This document shows positions 42,818 to 52,821 of a stretch of 64,000 bases of DNA, one piece after another. This stretch comes from Rhizobiales bacterium PAR1. GTDB lineage: Bacteria; Pseudomonadota; Alphaproteobacteria; Rhizobiales; Beijerinckiaceae. The notes beneath the pieces were generated by a model that had not been told where the DNA came from, searched no databases, and was given only the letters and a program-made list of their open reading frames with translations. Position numbers and translations under genes: made by a program. The DNA is taken from the NCBI GenBank assembly GCA_002256205.1, contig NKIW01000009.1, positions 1 through 64,000 of the forward strand, written 5' to 3'. Each line of letters opens with the position of its first letter. Positions within the stretch are counted from its first letter, which is position 1.

Positions 42818-43573
42818 ATGAGAGTGGACGGCAAGCGAGCGCTGGTGACCGGCGCTTCAGGTGGGCTTGGGGCGCATTTCGCAACAATTCTGGCGCAATC
42901 GGGTGCGCATGTCGCGGTGGCGGCGCGGCGCGTTGCCGATTGCGAGAAAATCGCCAGCAGCATCGTCGCCAAAGGTGGCCGCGCAACGCCGGTTCGGCTC
43001 GATGTTGCGGATCAGGCCTCGGTAAGCGAGGCGCTGAAGGACATTGTGAGCGCGATGGGCGGGGTGGATATCCTCATCAACAACGCGGGCATTGCCAATA
43101 CGGCACCTTGGCTTTCGACGAGCGAAGAGGCCTATGATGCGGTGCTCGACACCAACCTCAAGGGCGCATTTCTCGTCGCCAAGGCGGTCGCAGCGTCGAT
43201 GCGTGATGCGGGAACTGGCGGCAGCATCGTCAATATCGCCTCGATCCTCGGGCTTGGCGTTACCGGTCAGGTCGGGCCTTATGCGGTCTCGAAGGCTGCG
43301 CTGATCCAGATGACGAAATCGATGGCGCTCGAATGGGCGCGCTTTTCCATCCGCGTCAATGCTCTTTGCCCTGGCTATGTCGAAACGGACATCAACCGCG
43401 ATTTCTTCGCGACCGAGGCCGGCACAGCCATCATCCGGCGCATCCCGCAGCGGCGGCTTGGGCAAATGAACGACCTTGACGCGCCGTTGCTGTTGCTCGC
43501 CTCCGATGCTGGCAGCTATATCACCGGCACCACGCTGGCGGTCGATGGCGGGCATTTGCTCGCCCCCTTATAA
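42818..43573 (+). CDS. Short-chain dehydrogenase/reductase (SDR)
   Basis: About 251 residues. The classical SDR motifs are present: cofactor loop VTGASGGLGAHFATIL, structural NNAG in ILINNAGIANTAPW, catalytic SIVNIASILGL with YAVSKAALIQMTKS (the Tyr-x-x-x-Lys pair), and the C-terminal GTTLAVDGGHLL. It probably oxidises or reduces a 3-hydroxyacyl or hydroxy-acid substrate with NAD(P). ATG 42818 follows a GTG (42815) and a GGAG site. First of three genes; in the analogous levulinate (lva) set, LvaD is an SDR. Confidence 0.9.
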   Translation: MRVDGKRALVTGASGGLGAHFATILAQSGAHVAVAARRVADCEKIASSIVAKGGRATPVRLDVADQASVSEALKDIVSAMGGVDILINNAGIANTAPWLSTSEEAYDAVLDTNLKGAFLVAKAVAASMRDAGTGGSIVNIASILGLGVTGQVGPYAVSKAALIQMTKSMALEWARFSIRVNALCPGYVETDINRDFFATEAGTAIIRRIPQRRLGQMNDLDAPLLLLASDAGSYITGTTLAVDGGHLLAPL

Positions 43574-43584
43574 GGACTTCAAGG

Positions 43585-44805
43585 ATGGACTTCTCGATTT
43601 CTCCGGAACTCGACGCCCTTCGCCAGCGCATCGCCGGTTTTGTTCAGCGCGAGCTGATCCCGCTCGAAAGCGATCCTGCCGCCTATGATGCGCATGAAAA
43701 TATCGCCCATGCACCGCTCGAGGCGATGCGGGCAAAGGCCCGCGCCGAAGGGCTCTGGTGCCTCCAGCTCAAGCCGGAAACTGGCGGACTCGGCGTCGGC
43801 CGCATGGGCATGGCCGTCTGTTACGAGGCGATGAACCGCTCGATTTTCGGCCCTGTAGTGTTCAATTCCGCCGCGCCGGACGACGGCAACATGATGGTGC
43901 TCGAAGCGATCGGCACCCCGGCGCAGAAGGCCAAATGGCTCGTGCCCATCGTCGATGGCAAAGTGCGCTCGGCCTTCGCGATGACAGAGCCGCATCCCGG
44001 TGGCGGCTCCGATCCCTCGATGATCCAGACACGCGGCGAGAAGCAGCTGGACGGAAGCTGGAAAATCTATGGCCACAAGTGGTTCATCACCGGCGCGGAG
44101 GAAGCCGCCCATTTTATTCTGATCGCGCGGACCTCGGATGATCCGAAGCGCGGCTTGACCGCTTTCGCCTTCCATAAAGACCAGCCCGGCTGGGAGATTA
44201 CCCGGCGCATCGCCATCATGGGGCCGGAGGAGCACGGCGGACACTGCGAACTCACCTTCGACGGGCTGCATATTCCAGCCGAAGACGTGCTGATCGGCGA
44301 AGGCGCAGGGATGAAGGTCACGCAAATCCGCCTCGGCCCGGCAAGGCTCACCCATTGCATGCGCTGGCTGGGCCTTGCCAAGCGTTGCGTCGAGATCGCG
44401 ACTGATTATGCCGCAACGCGCGAAGGCTTCGGCGTTCGGCTCGCGGATCGCGAGAGTGTGCAACTCATGCTCGGCGGGCTCGCGATGGAGATCGAGATCG
44501 GGCGCCTCCTTGTCATGAAGGCCGCATGGGAGCTTGATCGTGGCGGTTTTGCCCGCAAGGAAGTCTCGATGGCGAAGATTCAGGCCGCGAATACGCTCCA
44601 CAAGGCCGCCGATATCGCCATCCAGATCAACGGTGCGCGTGGCTATTCGAAGGATACCATCCTCGAATGGGTCTATCGCTATGCGCGGCAGGCGCGGCTT
44701 GTCGACGGCGCAGATGAGGTGCATCGCATGGTGCTGAACCGTTTCCTGTCATCGGAGGGGCCGGATTTCTGGCATTGGCCGACAACGGGTGAAAAGCCGC
44801 GATGA
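43585..44805 (+). CDS. Acyl-CoA dehydrogenase family protein (ACAD10/11-, LvaC-like)
   Basis: 406 residues. FAD-dependent acyl-CoA dehydrogenase with [20 protein letters not shown] and [20 protein letters not shown] in the middle domain, and the C-terminal helical bundle [20 protein letters not shown] followed by [20 protein letters not shown]. The ending and the neighbouring kinase-like gene suggest the ACAD11 subgroup, in which the enzyme handles 4-phosphoacyl-CoA intermediates. Overlaps the APH-type gene by 4 bp, starts 12 bp after the SDR gene. Confidence 0.88.
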   Translation: MDFSISPELDALRQRIAGFVQRELIPLESDPAAYDAHENIAHAPLEAMRAKARAEGLWCLQLKPETGGLGVGRMGMAVCYEAMNRSIFGPVVFNSAAPDDGNMMVLEAIGTPAQKAKWLVPIVDGKVRSAFAMTEPHPGGGSDPSMIQTRGEKQLDGSWKIYGHKWFITGAEEAAHFILIARTSDDPKRGLTAFAFHKDQPGWEITRRIAIMGPEEHGGHCELTFDGLHIPAEDVLIGEGAGMKVTQIRLGPARLTHCMRWLGLAKRCVEIATDYAATREGFGVRLADRESVQLMLGGLAMEIEIGRLLVMKAAWELDRGGFARKEVSMAKIQAANTLHKAADIAIQINGARGYSKDTILEWVYRYARQARLVDGADEVHRMVLNRFLSSEGPDFWHWPTTGEKPR

Positions 44806-45809
44806 GCGCGCCGGAATTCGACGTCGCGCGGCTCGATGCCTATCTGAAATCGGTGCTGCCGGGACTTTCCGGCACGCCGGAGATCGCACGCATCTCGGGC
44901 GGGCAATCCAACCCGACGTTTTTTGTCACCTATCCCACCCGCGCGCTCGTTTTGCGCAAGCAGCCGCCGGGGTCGCTGCTCCCTTCGGCGCACGCCATTG
45001 ACCGCGAATTCCGCGTGCTCTCGGCGCTATGGAACACACCTGTTCCTGTGCCGGAAGCGCTGCATTACTGCACCGATGCCGGGATCATCGGCACGCCGTT
45101 CTACCTGATGACACGGCTCGACGGCCGGGTTTTCCATGAATGCACACTGGAGGGCGTGACCCCGGCCGAACGCACGGCGATGTATCTCTCGATGGCCGAG
45201 ACACTGGCGGCGCTGCACAGCGTCGACCCTGAAGCCGTGGGTCTCGGCGATTTTGGCCGCCCCAGCGGCTATTTCGCGCGCCAGATCAGCCGTTGGGGCC
45301 GGCAATGGCAGGAGAACCGCACGCGCGAGGATGCCCATATGGATCGGCTGATTGCGTGGCTGCCCGCGCATATCCCGCCGGGCGAGGTCTCCGCCATCGC
45401 GCATGGCGATTTTCGCGTCGGCAACCTGATGTTCCACCCCACCGAGCCGCGTGTGATCGCGATCCTCGATTGGGAATTGGCGACGCTCGGGCATCCGCTG
45501 GCCGATCTCGCCCATTTCGGCATGGCCTGGCACACGGGGCCGGACGAGTATGGCGGCCTCGCGGGGCTTGATCTCGCTTCGCTTGGCATCCCCGCGCATC
45601 CGGCCTTAGTTGCGACCTACTACGCGAAAAGCCGCCACGGCGTGACGCTTGAGCCCTTCCATATGGCGTTTGCGCTGTTCCGCTGGGCGGCGATCTTTGA
45701 GGGCATCGCCTATCGCGCTAAAATGGGGACTGCGAACGCCGCGAATGCTGCGGAAGTCGGCGTTCTCTCTGCCGTTTTTGCCCGGCAAGCGGCGCGGCTG
45801 ATCGACTAG
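44802..45809 (+). CDS. APH-family phosphotransferase (ACAD10/11 N-terminal-like, LvaA-like)
   Basis: 335 residues of the aminoglycoside-phosphotransferase fold. [20 protein letters not shown] is the nucleotide loop region, [20 protein letters not shown] the conserved block of the ACAD-linked subgroup with the ATP-binding Lys, and the catalytic [20 protein letters not shown] with [20 protein letters not shown] completes the kinase site. The role is not antibiotic resistance; relatives fused or linked to acyl-CoA dehydrogenases phosphorylate 4-hydroxyacyl-CoAs. The gene ends 1 bp from the convergent GntR gene. Confidence 0.87.
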   Translation: MSAPEFDVARLDAYLKSVLPGLSGTPEIARISGGQSNPTFFVTYPTRALVLRKQPPGSLLPSAHAIDREFRVLSALWNTPVPVPEALHYCTDAGIIGTPFYLMTRLDGRVFHECTLEGVTPAERTAMYLSMAETLAALHSVDPEAVGLGDFGRPSGYFARQISRWGRQWQENRTREDAHMDRLIAWLPAHIPPGEVSAIAHGDFRVGNLMFHPTEPRVIAILDWELATLGHPLADLAHFGMAWHTGPDEYGGLAGLDLASLGIPAHPALVATYYAKSRHGVTLEPFHMAFALFRWAAIFEGIAYRAKMGTANAANAAEVGVLSAVFARQAARLID

Positions 45810-45810
45810 C

Positions 45811-46488
45811 TTACTTCGGAATCCGCTCGACCGTGCCATCGAGATGCTGGCCGAGGATGGTGATGAGGCGTTCGGCATCGCGCGCCATCAGCGCGGCAAT
45901 GATCGCGTCATGCTCGGCAAGGCCTTTGGCCCAGTTCTCCGGTGTACGCGCACCGCCGTAACGCACCTGCTTGATCCGGGCCTGAAGCTTGTCATGCGCA
46001 TCGAGCATCACGGCGTTCCCCGCCGCGCGGACGATGGCGGAATGCGTTTCCTGATCGAGCTTGAAATAGCCGAGGCGATCCTTCCGGCCGTAGAGCGCCT
46101 TCATGTCCTCGTGGATTTTGCGGATGCCCGCGAGTTCTCCATCCGAGGCGCGCTCGCAAACGTGACGCGCGGCAGCAAGCTCCAGCGCCTTGATCACCTC
46201 AAGGATTTCGCGCACGTCGCTTTCCGAAAAGCGGCGGACGATCGCGCCTTTCGCCGGGATGATCTCGATCAGCCCCTCGCTGGCGAGCGTCTTGATCGCC
46301 TCGCGCAGCGGCGTACGGGAAACGCCGAGCGAGGCCCCCACCTGCCCTTCGTTGATCCGCGCGCCGGGCGCAAGCCGCCCGTCGATGATCATGTCACGAA
46401 GCTGGTTGAGCACGGCATCGTGCAACGTGACGCGGGTAATCCGCATCGCGCCATCCGCTGGCAAACTGGCGGCGGTTTCCGTAGTCAT
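45811..46488 (-). CDS. GntR-family (FadR subfamily) transcriptional regulator
   Basis: About 225 residues from MTTETAASLPADGAMRITRV. The winged helix contains NEGQVGASLGVSRTPLREAI and SEGLIEIIPAKGAIV; the all-helical FCD effector domain follows (EVIKALELAAARHVCERASD, with metal-type histidines in LAEHDAIIAALMARD and ILGQHLDGTVE). It is the last gene of the minus-strand operon, 81 bp after the amidohydrolase, so it probably regulates that operon in response to an organic-acid or amino-acid-like ligand. A start at 46524 is in frame but less likely. Confidence 0.88.
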   Translation of the reverse strand: MTTETAASLPADGAMRITRVTLHDAVLNQLRDMIIDGRLAPGARINEGQVGASLGVSRTPLREAIKTLASEGLIEIIPAKGAIVRRFSESDVREILEVIKALELAAARHVCERASDGELAGIRKIHEDMKALYGRKDRLGYFKLDQETHSAIVRAAGNAVMLDAHDKLQARIKQVRYGGARTPENWAKGLAEHDAIIAALMARDAERLITILGQHLDGTVERIPK

Positions 46489-46569
46489 GGGCCCAGTTAT
46501 CCTTCCCGTTCCATGGTTCGTCATAGGCGGGAACCCGTGTGGGCTGTCAAGCAGCTCGGCGCGCGAGGA

Positions 46570-47733
46570 TCACGCCTTCACCTTGGGAAAGCGGCTCGAG
46601 CGCTTCGGGTGCCACCATTTCCCCTTGAGCACCACGCCCTCGGAGAGGATCCGCCGGTCGCCGATGAGGTGCTCACCGGTGACGTCGACGTAATCGAACT
46701 TGCCTTCCTTCACGGTGAGGATGGTCGCGTCGCCGAGCGCGCCGACCTTGAGCGAGCCGTATTCCGGACGTCGCAGCGCCATGCCAGCGTTGAGGGTCGA
46801 GGTTTTCACAACATCATAGAGGCTCATGCCAAGGCAGAGGAACTTCGACATCGTGGTGACCTGATCAAACGCCGGACCATCAATGCAGAGCTGATGCACG
46901 TCTGACGAGATCGTATCCGGCTGGAAGCCGTTGGCGAGCATTGCGCGCGCTGTCTTGAAGGCAAACGAGCCCGCGCCATGGCCGATATCGAACAGAACGC
47001 CGCGCTTCCGTGCCGCCAGCACCGCCGGTTTCACTGTGCCCTGCGCGGTGGCGGGCGAATTCGGGAACGGACGGAAGGCGTGGGTCAGCACGTCGCCGGG
47101 GCGGAGCATGTCCAGCACCTCCTCGTAGGAGGGCGGCGGATGATCGATGTGGCACATCAGCGGCATGCCGACTTCCTCAGCCACCTGAAGCGCCATGTTG
47201 AGCGGTGCCGTGCCCTGATCGCCTGAGGAATGCCGCCCGACCCGGACCTTGATGCCGACGATATGCTCGCGGTTTTCATCCGCGATCTTGGCACATTCCG
47301 CCGGGGCCAACAGTTTGATGTTCTCGCTCTCGCCGACCATGATTGTCTTCGAGAAGCCGTAAATGCCAGCGAATGAGACGTGGAGATAGGCAAGAATCCG
47401 CGCTTCCGAGCGCTCGATGACGTGCTTCTGGAAGCCGGCCCAGTTGCCCGGCCCTGCCGAACCGGTATCGACCGAGGTCGTCACGCCCGACGTGCGGCAG
47501 AAATCATCCGCATCGATGCCGAGCGAGGTGCCGCCCCAATAGACATGGGTGTGAAGGTCAATGAGACCGGGCGTGACGATATAGCCAGAGACGTCGCGTA
47601 CTTCCGCCGCGCCCTTCAGATCCTTCCCGAAGCCGGAAACGCGGCCGTTGGTGAAGGCGACGTCCATCACGCCGTCATGGTTCTGCGAGGGGTCGATGAC
47701 CCGCGCGCCCTTCAGGATGAGATCATGCGTCAT
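46570..47733 (-). CDS. Amidohydrolase/deacetylase family metallohydrolase (cyclic-amidohydrolase type)
   Basis: 387 residues of the amidohydrolase superfamily. Metal motifs: VTPGLIDLHTHVYWGG (HxH), EHIVGIKVRVGRHSSG with the lysine that is usually carboxylated, PLMCHIDHPPPSYEEVL and VLTHAFRPFP histidines, and DTISSDVHQL with the catalytic Asp. The N terminus (DLILKGARVIDPSQNHDGVM) and HAFRPFPNSP place it with the amidohydrolase/deacetylase group related to dihydroorotase and hydantoinase. Likely opens a cyclic ureide or hydrolyses an N-acyl bond before the carbamoylase acts. It lies 46 bp after the carbamoylase in the same operon. Confidence 0.85.
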   Translation of the reverse strand: MTHDLILKGARVIDPSQNHDGVMDVAFTNGRVSGFGKDLKGAAEVRDVSGYIVTPGLIDLHTHVYWGGTSLGIDADDFCRTSGVTTSVDTGSAGPGNWAGFQKHVIERSEARILAYLHVSFAGIYGFSKTIMVGESENIKLLAPAECAKIADENREHIVGIKVRVGRHSSGDQGTAPLNMALQVAEEVGMPLMCHIDHPPPSYEEVLDMLRPGDVLTHAFRPFPNSPATAQGTVKPAVLAARKRGVLFDIGHGAGSFAFKTARAMLANGFQPDTISSDVHQLCIDGPAFDQVTTMSKFLCLGMSLYDVVKTSTLNAGMALRRPEYGSLKVGALGDATILTVKEGKFDYVDVTGEHLIGDRRILSEGVVLKGKWWHPKRSSRFPKVKA

Positions 47734-47779
47734 GGCGTTTCCTCTTTGACATCTCTGTTCTCTGCGCTGGCCGTGTGCC

Positions 47780-48727
47780 TCATTCAGGCAGCACAGCCCC
47801 CTTGCGCTCGACGATCATCCGGTATTGCTCCGGCTCGCGATGGCGAGCAAAATTGAACACGGAATTCTTGTAGCTCTGGCCGAGATCGAGATCGCAGCGG
47901 GCAACAATCAACTCGTCCCCGCGCGTTACGGCCTGCGCAACAATCTCGCCCGTCGGCGCGATGATGCAGGAACCGCCGATCATCTCGCAGCCCTCTTCCA
48001 TGCCACACTTGGCAACGCCGACGACCCATGTTGCATTCTGGTAGGCCGCCGATTGCATGACGAGGTGATTGTGAAAATCGCCAAGACGATCATGCTCCGG
48101 CGCAGGTGGGTTATGCACCGGGGTGTTGTACCCCAGCAGGATCATCTCAACGCCTTGCAGGCCCATCACGCGGTAGCTCTCTGGCCAGCGGCGATCATTG
48201 CAGATCATCTGCCCGAAAAGGCCGGATTGGAGGTCCACCCTGGCGCGATTGACGCCCCAGGATAGGTTTCCGACTTCGAAATAGCGCTTTTCAAGATGCT
48301 GGAAGGCGCGCCATGGCTCGTGCTCGGCATGACCGGGGAGATGAATCTTGCGGTATTTGCCGATGATCTTGCCGGATTTATCGACCAGAATCTGCGTATT
48401 AAAGCGGCGCGTCTTGCCGCCTTCCTCGGTCAATTCGGCAAAACCGAGGGTGAAGCCGATGCCCCATTCGCGCGCGGCGTTGAACAGCGGCGCGGTCTCG
48501 TTCGAGGGCATTTCGCGCTCGAAGAACGTATCCACTTCCGCCTGATCTTCCATGTACCAGCGCGGAAAGAAGGTCGTGAGCGTCAGTTCCGGGAAGGCGA
48601 CGAGGTCGCAGCCGTTGGATCTGGCCTGCTTCAAAAGCTCGATCATCCGGGCGATGACCTGCGGACGGTTTTCAGACCGCTGGATGCCGCCGATCTGCGC
48701 GGCGCCGACCGTGATAACGCGGCTCAT
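47780..48727 (-). CDS. N-carbamoyl-D-amino-acid hydrolase (nitrilase superfamily)
   Basis: 315 residues matching D-carbamoylase. The catalytic triad is visible: Glu47 in AFPELTLTTFFPRW, Lys127 in GKYRKIHLPGH and Cys176 in MICNDRRWPESYRVMG. Substrate-side motifs YNTPVHNPPAPEHDRL and MEEGCEMIGGSCIIAPTGEI also fit. It removes the carbamoyl group of an N-carbamoyl amino acid, releasing CO2 and ammonia. The start overlaps the diaminopropionate ammonia-lyase stop by 4 bp, so the two are coupled. A relaxed substrate (ureido side chain) cannot be excluded. Confidence 0.9.
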   Translation of the reverse strand: MSRVITVGAAQIGGIQRSENRPQVIARMIELLKQARSNGCDLVAFPELTLTTFFPRWYMEDQAEVDTFFEREMPSNETAPLFNAAREWGIGFTLGFAELTEEGGKTRRFNTQILVDKSGKIIGKYRKIHLPGHAEHEPWRAFQHLEKRYFEVGNLSWGVNRARVDLQSGLFGQMICNDRRWPESYRVMGLQGVEMILLGYNTPVHNPPAPEHDRLGDFHNHLVMQSAAYQNATWVVGVAKCGMEEGCEMIGGSCIIAPTGEIVAQAVTRGDELIVARCDLDLGQSYKNSVFNFARHREPEQYRMIVERKGAVLPE

Positions 48728-49872
48728 GGAGTACCCTCCTTACCCGACAACACCTGCTCGGGTATCAAGACTTGTTCGGGCGTTTTGCCAACGAGTTCCG
48801 TGTAAACGGCAGCGTCCGTCGCGCCCTCGGTGCCATAGAGCAGCACGCGCGAGGAGCCATCGAGCCCCAGCGCAGCGCGCATCGCCGGGTTCGCTGCTGC
48901 CTTGAAGAAGCCTGCGAGGCCCGCGACGCCGGATTCCCCGCCGACAACATGGAGGGCCGCCAACTCACGCATCGCGGCGATGGCTTCTGCGTCCGCCACG
49001 GTCATGAAGGCATCCGCGCCGGGTTCAAGGATTTTCCACGCGAGGATGGAAGGCTCGCCGCAGGCAAGGCCCGCGATGATCGTTTCAAGATCACCTGTGA
49101 CGGTCGTCACCTTGCCCGCCGCCGCGCTTTCCGTGAGGCATGCCGCGTTTTCAGGCTCAACGACGATCAGTTTGGGGCGATCCGCGCCGTATTTCTCCCA
49201 ACGATAGGAGAGCACCGCCGCCGCAATGCCGCCGACACCGCCCTGCACGAAGATATGCGTCGGCTTGGCACCGGCTTCTTCGGCTTCCATCGCCAGCACG
49301 GCATAGCCCTGCATCACATCGCGCGGGATATCCTCGTAGCCTGGCCATGAGGTATCCGAGACGATCTGCCAGCCATTTTTGGCCGCGGCTTCCGCAGAAG
49401 CGCGGACGGAATCATCGTAATTATGCCCTTCGCGCACAACCTCAGCACCGAACGAGCGGATCGCCTCCGCCCTTCCCTCGCTGACGCCTTCGTGCACATA
49501 GATCACGGCACGAATGCCGGCGCGGCGCGCGCCCCAGGCCACCGCGCGGCCGTGGTTTCCATCGGTCGCGCAGGTGACAACGAGGCCTTCCTTGCCACGT
49601 TTGACAACGAGGCGGTCCACCGCATAGGCGCCGCCGAGGGCTTTGAAACTTTTCAGCTCGAAGCGCCGGCCCTCATCCTTGTAGAGCACCTGCCCGACGT
49701 CAGTCTTGGCCGCGAGCGCCGGCAGATCATGTAGCGGCGTCGGCGTGTAGCCGGCCCAACCGCTGATGTGCGCGCGTGCCTCTTTCGCGCGGGCGATAGA
49801 AAGGATGGCCTGAAGCTCCGGACCATAGGCGCGCGCCCGGTCAAGCTTCGGGTTGAGAAGGAAATCAGGCAT
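48724..49872 (-). CDS. dpaL: Diaminopropionate ammonia-lyase (PLP-dependent, fold type II)
   Basis: 382 residues. It aligns by motif with E. coli YgeX/DpaL: PLP lysine Lys77 in RFELKSFKALGGAYAV, Asp104 in CATDGNHGRAVAWGA and Asp173 in IVSDTSWPGYEDIPRDVMQG, the two acidic residues that act on D- and L-diaminopropionate. GLACGEPSILAWKIL and GGESGVAGLAGF complete the fold. Converts 2,3-diaminopropionate to pyruvate and two ammonia. It overlaps the importer ATPase gene by 8 bp and the carbamoylase by 4 bp. In E. coli, ygeX also lies near an M20 gene (ygeY) and hyuA. Confidence 0.9.
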   Translation of the reverse strand: MPDFLLNPKLDRARAYGPELQAILSIARAKEARAHISGWAGYTPTPLHDLPALAAKTDVGQVLYKDEGRRFELKSFKALGGAYAVDRLVVKRGKEGLVVTCATDGNHGRAVAWGARRAGIRAVIYVHEGVSEGRAEAIRSFGAEVVREGHNYDDSVRASAEAAAKNGWQIVSDTSWPGYEDIPRDVMQGYAVLAMEAEEAGAKPTHIFVQGGVGGIAAAVLSYRWEKYGADRPKLIVVEPENAACLTESAAAGKVTTVTGDLETIIAGLACGEPSILAWKILEPGADAFMTVADAEAIAAMRELAALHVVGGESGVAGLAGFFKAAANPAMRAALGLDGSSRVLLYGTEGATDAAVYTELVGKTPEQVLIPEQVLSGKEGTP

Positions 49873-50905
49873 TTTTTATGGTTCCGGTCAGCAGCGGGTT
49901 TTCCGCCGCCGGGAGGTCATGGAGGTGGCAGGCCGCGACGTGTTTATGCGCCATCTGCCGCAGCTCCGGCTCTTCCGAGCGGCAGCGATCAAACGCATAG
50001 GGGCAGCGGGTGTTGAAGCGGCAGCCCTTCGGCGGGTTAATCGGGCTTGGCACATCGCCCTTCAGCAGGATGCGCTCGCGCTTGGCGTCCGGATCGGGGA
50101 TCGGCACCGCTGAGAGCAGCGCTTTCGTGTAGGGGTGCATTGGCGCGGAGAAAATCTGGTCGCGCGTGCCCTTCTCGACGATCTTGCCGAGATACATCAC
50201 CGCGATGCGATGCGTCATGTGCTCCACAATCGCGAGATCATGGCTGATGAACAACAGCGCGAGGCCCAGTTCCTTCTGCAGATCACAGAGGAGATTGACG
50301 ATCTGCGCCTTCACCGAAACGTCGAGCGCAGAAACGGCCTCGTCGCAGATAATGATATCTGGCTCGGCGGCGAGCGCACGAGCAATGCCGATGCGCTGGC
50401 GCTGCCCGCCGGAGAATTCATGCGGCCAGCGGTTCACCGCGTCGCGCGGCAGACCGACCTTGTCCATCAGCTTGCCGATGCGTTCGTCGATCTCGGCTTC
50501 GTTCGTCGCGAGCCCGAAATTGGTAATCGGCTCGGCGAGAATATCCCGCACCCGCATCCGCGGATTGAGCGAGGAAAACGGGTCCTGAAAAACGACTTGC
50601 ATCGATTTGCGCAAGGGCCGCAGCGCGGCACTGGAAAGCTCGTCAATGCGCTGACCGTTCAGCACCACCTGCCCTTCGGTGATGGTGAAGAGGCGCAGGA
50701 TTGCCTTGCCAACGGTGGATTTGCCGCAGCCGGATTCGCCAACCAGCGAGAGTGTCTCGCCGCGATCAATCGAGAACGAGACGCCATCAACCGCGTAAAC
50801 AAAGCCGGTAATGGTCGAGAACAGCCCGCCGGTAATGGCAAAGTGCTTCTTGAGGTCGTTGACCTGAAGGATCGGCTCGCCGGGATGGGTCACAGGCGTG
50901 CTCAT
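49865..50905 (-). CDS. ABC transporter ATP-binding protein, DppF/OppF type
   Basis: 346 residues: Walker [18 protein letters not shown]-loop [16 protein letters not shown], signature [15 protein letters not shown], Walker [15 protein letters not shown] (Ala where Pro is usual) and H-loop [14 protein letters not shown]. The C-terminal oligopeptide domain retains the cysteine cluster [15 protein letters not shown]. Second ATPase of the importer coupled to the diaminopropionate/carbamoylase genes; overlaps both neighbours. Confidence 0.93.
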   Translation of the reverse strand: MSTPVTHPGEPILQVNDLKKHFAITGGLFSTITGFVYAVDGVSFSIDRGETLSLVGESGCGKSTVGKAILRLFTITEGQVVLNGQRIDELSSAALRPLRKSMQVVFQDPFSSLNPRMRVRDILAEPITNFGLATNEAEIDERIGKLMDKVGLPRDAVNRWPHEFSGGQRQRIGIARALAAEPDIIICDEAVSALDVSVKAQIVNLLCDLQKELGLALLFISHDLAIVEHMTHRIAVMYLGKIVEKGTRDQIFSAPMHPYTKALLSAVPIPDPDAKRERILLKGDVPSPINPPKGCRFNTRCPYAFDRCRSEEPELRQMAHKHVAACHLHDLPAAENPLLTGTIKNA

Positions 50906-51891
50906 GCAACCTCCGTGGCTTTTTCAGCGTAGTGACACGCCGCGATCTGCCCCGGCGCCTTCACTTCCAGCCCCGGCGCGACCTTGCGGCAAAGATCCGT
51001 CGCGATGGGGCAACGGCCGGCGAAGACGCAGCCCTCGATCTTCTTCTTGAGGCTCGGGACAAGGCCGGGAATTTCGGCCAAGCGCGCCGAGCCGCCATGA
51101 ATGGAGGAGCCGAGTTTCGGCACCGCACCGAGCAGACCCTGCGTGTAGGGGTGCTTAGGCGATTTGAAGAGCTGGCGCACCGGCGCCTCCTCCACCTTGC
51201 GGCCCGCGTACATCACCACCACCTGATCCGCGACTTCCGCCACGACGCCGAGATCATGCGTGATCAGCATGATCGCCGCACCCACGCGGGTCTTGAGATC
51301 GCGCATCAGATCGAGAATTTGCGCCTGAATGGTTACGTCGAGCGCGGTGGTCGGCTCGTCGGCGATCAGAAGTTTGGGCGAGCAGGCAAGCGCAATCGCG
51401 ATCATCACGCGCTGGCGCATCCCGCCCGAAAGCTGGTGAGGGTATTCGTTGACGCGCCGAGCGGGCTCGGGAATGCCGACCAGCGTGAGCATATCGATGG
51501 CGCGCTGGTGCGCATCGGCCTTCGAGAGGTTCTGATGGAGGCGCAGCGTTTCGCCGATCTGCTTGCCGATGGTGAGCACCGGGTTGAGGCTCGTCATCGG
51601 CTCCTGAAAGATCATCGAGATTTCATTGCCGCGAATGGCCCGCATCTCATCCGGTGTGCAATCGAGCAGGTTGCGGCCTTCAAAGCGGATTTGCCCGGCC
51701 ATCTTGCCCGGCGGCTCCGGGATCAGGCGCAGGATCGACATCGCGGTGACGGATTTGCCGCAACCGGATTCGCCGACGACAGCAAGCGTCTGCCCCGCCT
51801 CAATGTTGAAGGAAACACCATCGACGGCGCGGTTCACCCCGTCCGGCGTACGGAAATGCGTCTGGAGCTGGTCGATTTCAAGCAGAGCCAT
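50902..51891 (-). CDS. ABC transporter ATP-binding protein, DppD/OppD type
   Basis: 329 residues: Walker [22 protein letters not shown]-loop [16 protein letters not shown], signature [16 protein letters not shown] and Walker [16 protein letters not shown]-terminal oligopeptide domain with [15 protein letters not shown]. Overlaps the DppF-type gene by 4 bp and follows the DppC-type gene by 2 bp, so expression is tightly coupled. Confidence 0.93.
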   Translation of the reverse strand: MALLEIDQLQTHFRTPDGVNRAVDGVSFNIEAGQTLAVVGESGCGKSVTAMSILRLIPEPPGKMAGQIRFEGRNLLDCTPDEMRAIRGNEISMIFQEPMTSLNPVLTIGKQIGETLRLHQNLSKADAHQRAIDMLTLVGIPEPARRVNEYPHQLSGGMRQRVMIAIALACSPKLLIADEPTTALDVTIQAQILDLMRDLKTRVGAAIMLITHDLGVVAEVADQVVVMYAGRKVEEAPVRQLFKSPKHPYTQGLLGAVPKLGSSIHGGSARLAEIPGLVPSLKKKIEGCVFAGRCPIATDLCRKVAPGLEVKAPGQIAACHYAEKATEVA

Positions 51892-51893
51892 GA

Positions 51894-52802
51894 TCAGAGC
51901 CTTTTGGCCATGCGTGGATCAAGCGAATCTCGCAACCCGTCGCCGAGAAGGTTCACGGCCAGAACGGTGATTGAGAGGAAAATCGCCGGAAACAGGATGA
52001 TGTGGGGCTTCACCTGCCAGAGCGTGCGCCCCTCGGCCATGATGTTTCCCCACGAGGGCACGGAGGGCGGGATACCAGCGCCGATGAAGGAGAGAATGGC
52101 TTCCACGATCATCGCCGAGGCGCAAATATAGGTCGCCTGCACGCTCATCGGCGCCATCGTGTTCGGCAGGATATGGCGGAAAATCAGCCTTGGCGTTTTG
52201 GTGCCGGCGGCAATCGCGGCATCGACATAGGGCTGTTCGCGCAAGGTGAGCACCACGCCGCGCACAAGACGCGCAACGCGTGGAATCTCTGCCACCGTAA
52301 TCGCGATGATAACATTCTGCACTGAACCACGCGTCAGCGCCATCAGCGCCACCGCGAGCAGGATCGGCGGGATCGACATCATGCCGTCAATGATGCGCAT
52401 GATCAGGCTATCGGCCCAGCGCACCATGCCGGAGACAAGACCGATGGCGAGACCGGCGATCGAGGCAAGCACTGCCACGGAAAATCCGACGAGCAGCGAG
52501 ACCCGCGCCCCGTAAATCACGCGCGAGTAAATGTCGCGCCCCAATTGATCGGTGCCAAACCAGTAATCCGCGCTCGGCACGCGGGTGCGTTTCGCGGGAG
52601 CCAGCGCTGTGGGGTCCACGGTCCACAAGAGCGGCGCAGCGAGGGCGAGGAAGAGCATCAGCAACAGCAGCCCAGCGCCCACCGCAATGGCCGGGTTGCG
52701 GCGGCAATAGCCGATGAAACCGGTCAGTGGTGCGCGGGCCGGCAGCACATCCGGCAGCTGGCGCGCAACGACAACGTCTTTTTCCGTGAGAAGGCGGGTC
52801 AT
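51894..52802 (-). CDS. ABC transporter permease, DppC type
   Basis: 302 residues. Cytoplasmic leader, first helix [20 protein letters not shown], periplasmic [23 protein letters not shown] loop [20 protein letters not shown] and the closing [18 protein letters not shown]. About six membrane segments. Forms the pore with the DppB-type subunit encoded 19 bp upstream. Confidence 0.93.
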   Translation of the reverse strand: MTRLLTEKDVVVARQLPDVLPARAPLTGFIGYCRRNPAIAVGAGLLLLMLFLALAAPLLWTVDPTALAPAKRTRVPSADYWFGTDQLGRDIYSRVIYGARVSLLVGFSVAVLASIAGLAIGLVSGMVRWADSLIMRIIDGMMSIPPILLAVALMALTRGSVQNVIIAITVAEIPRVARLVRGVVLTLREQPYVDAAIAAGTKTPRLIFRHILPNTMAPMSVQATYICASAMIVEAILSFIGAGIPPSVPSWGNIMAEGRTLWQVKPHIILFPAIFLSITVLAVNLLGDGLRDSLDPRMAKRL

Positions 52803-52821
52803 GACGGCTCCGTATACCTTC

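Noticed and set aside
44802-45809. Aminoglycoside resistance gene
   Set aside because: The APH fold is present, but the sequence and the acyl-CoA dehydrogenase neighbour fit the ACAD10/11-linked group, not an antibiotic kinase.
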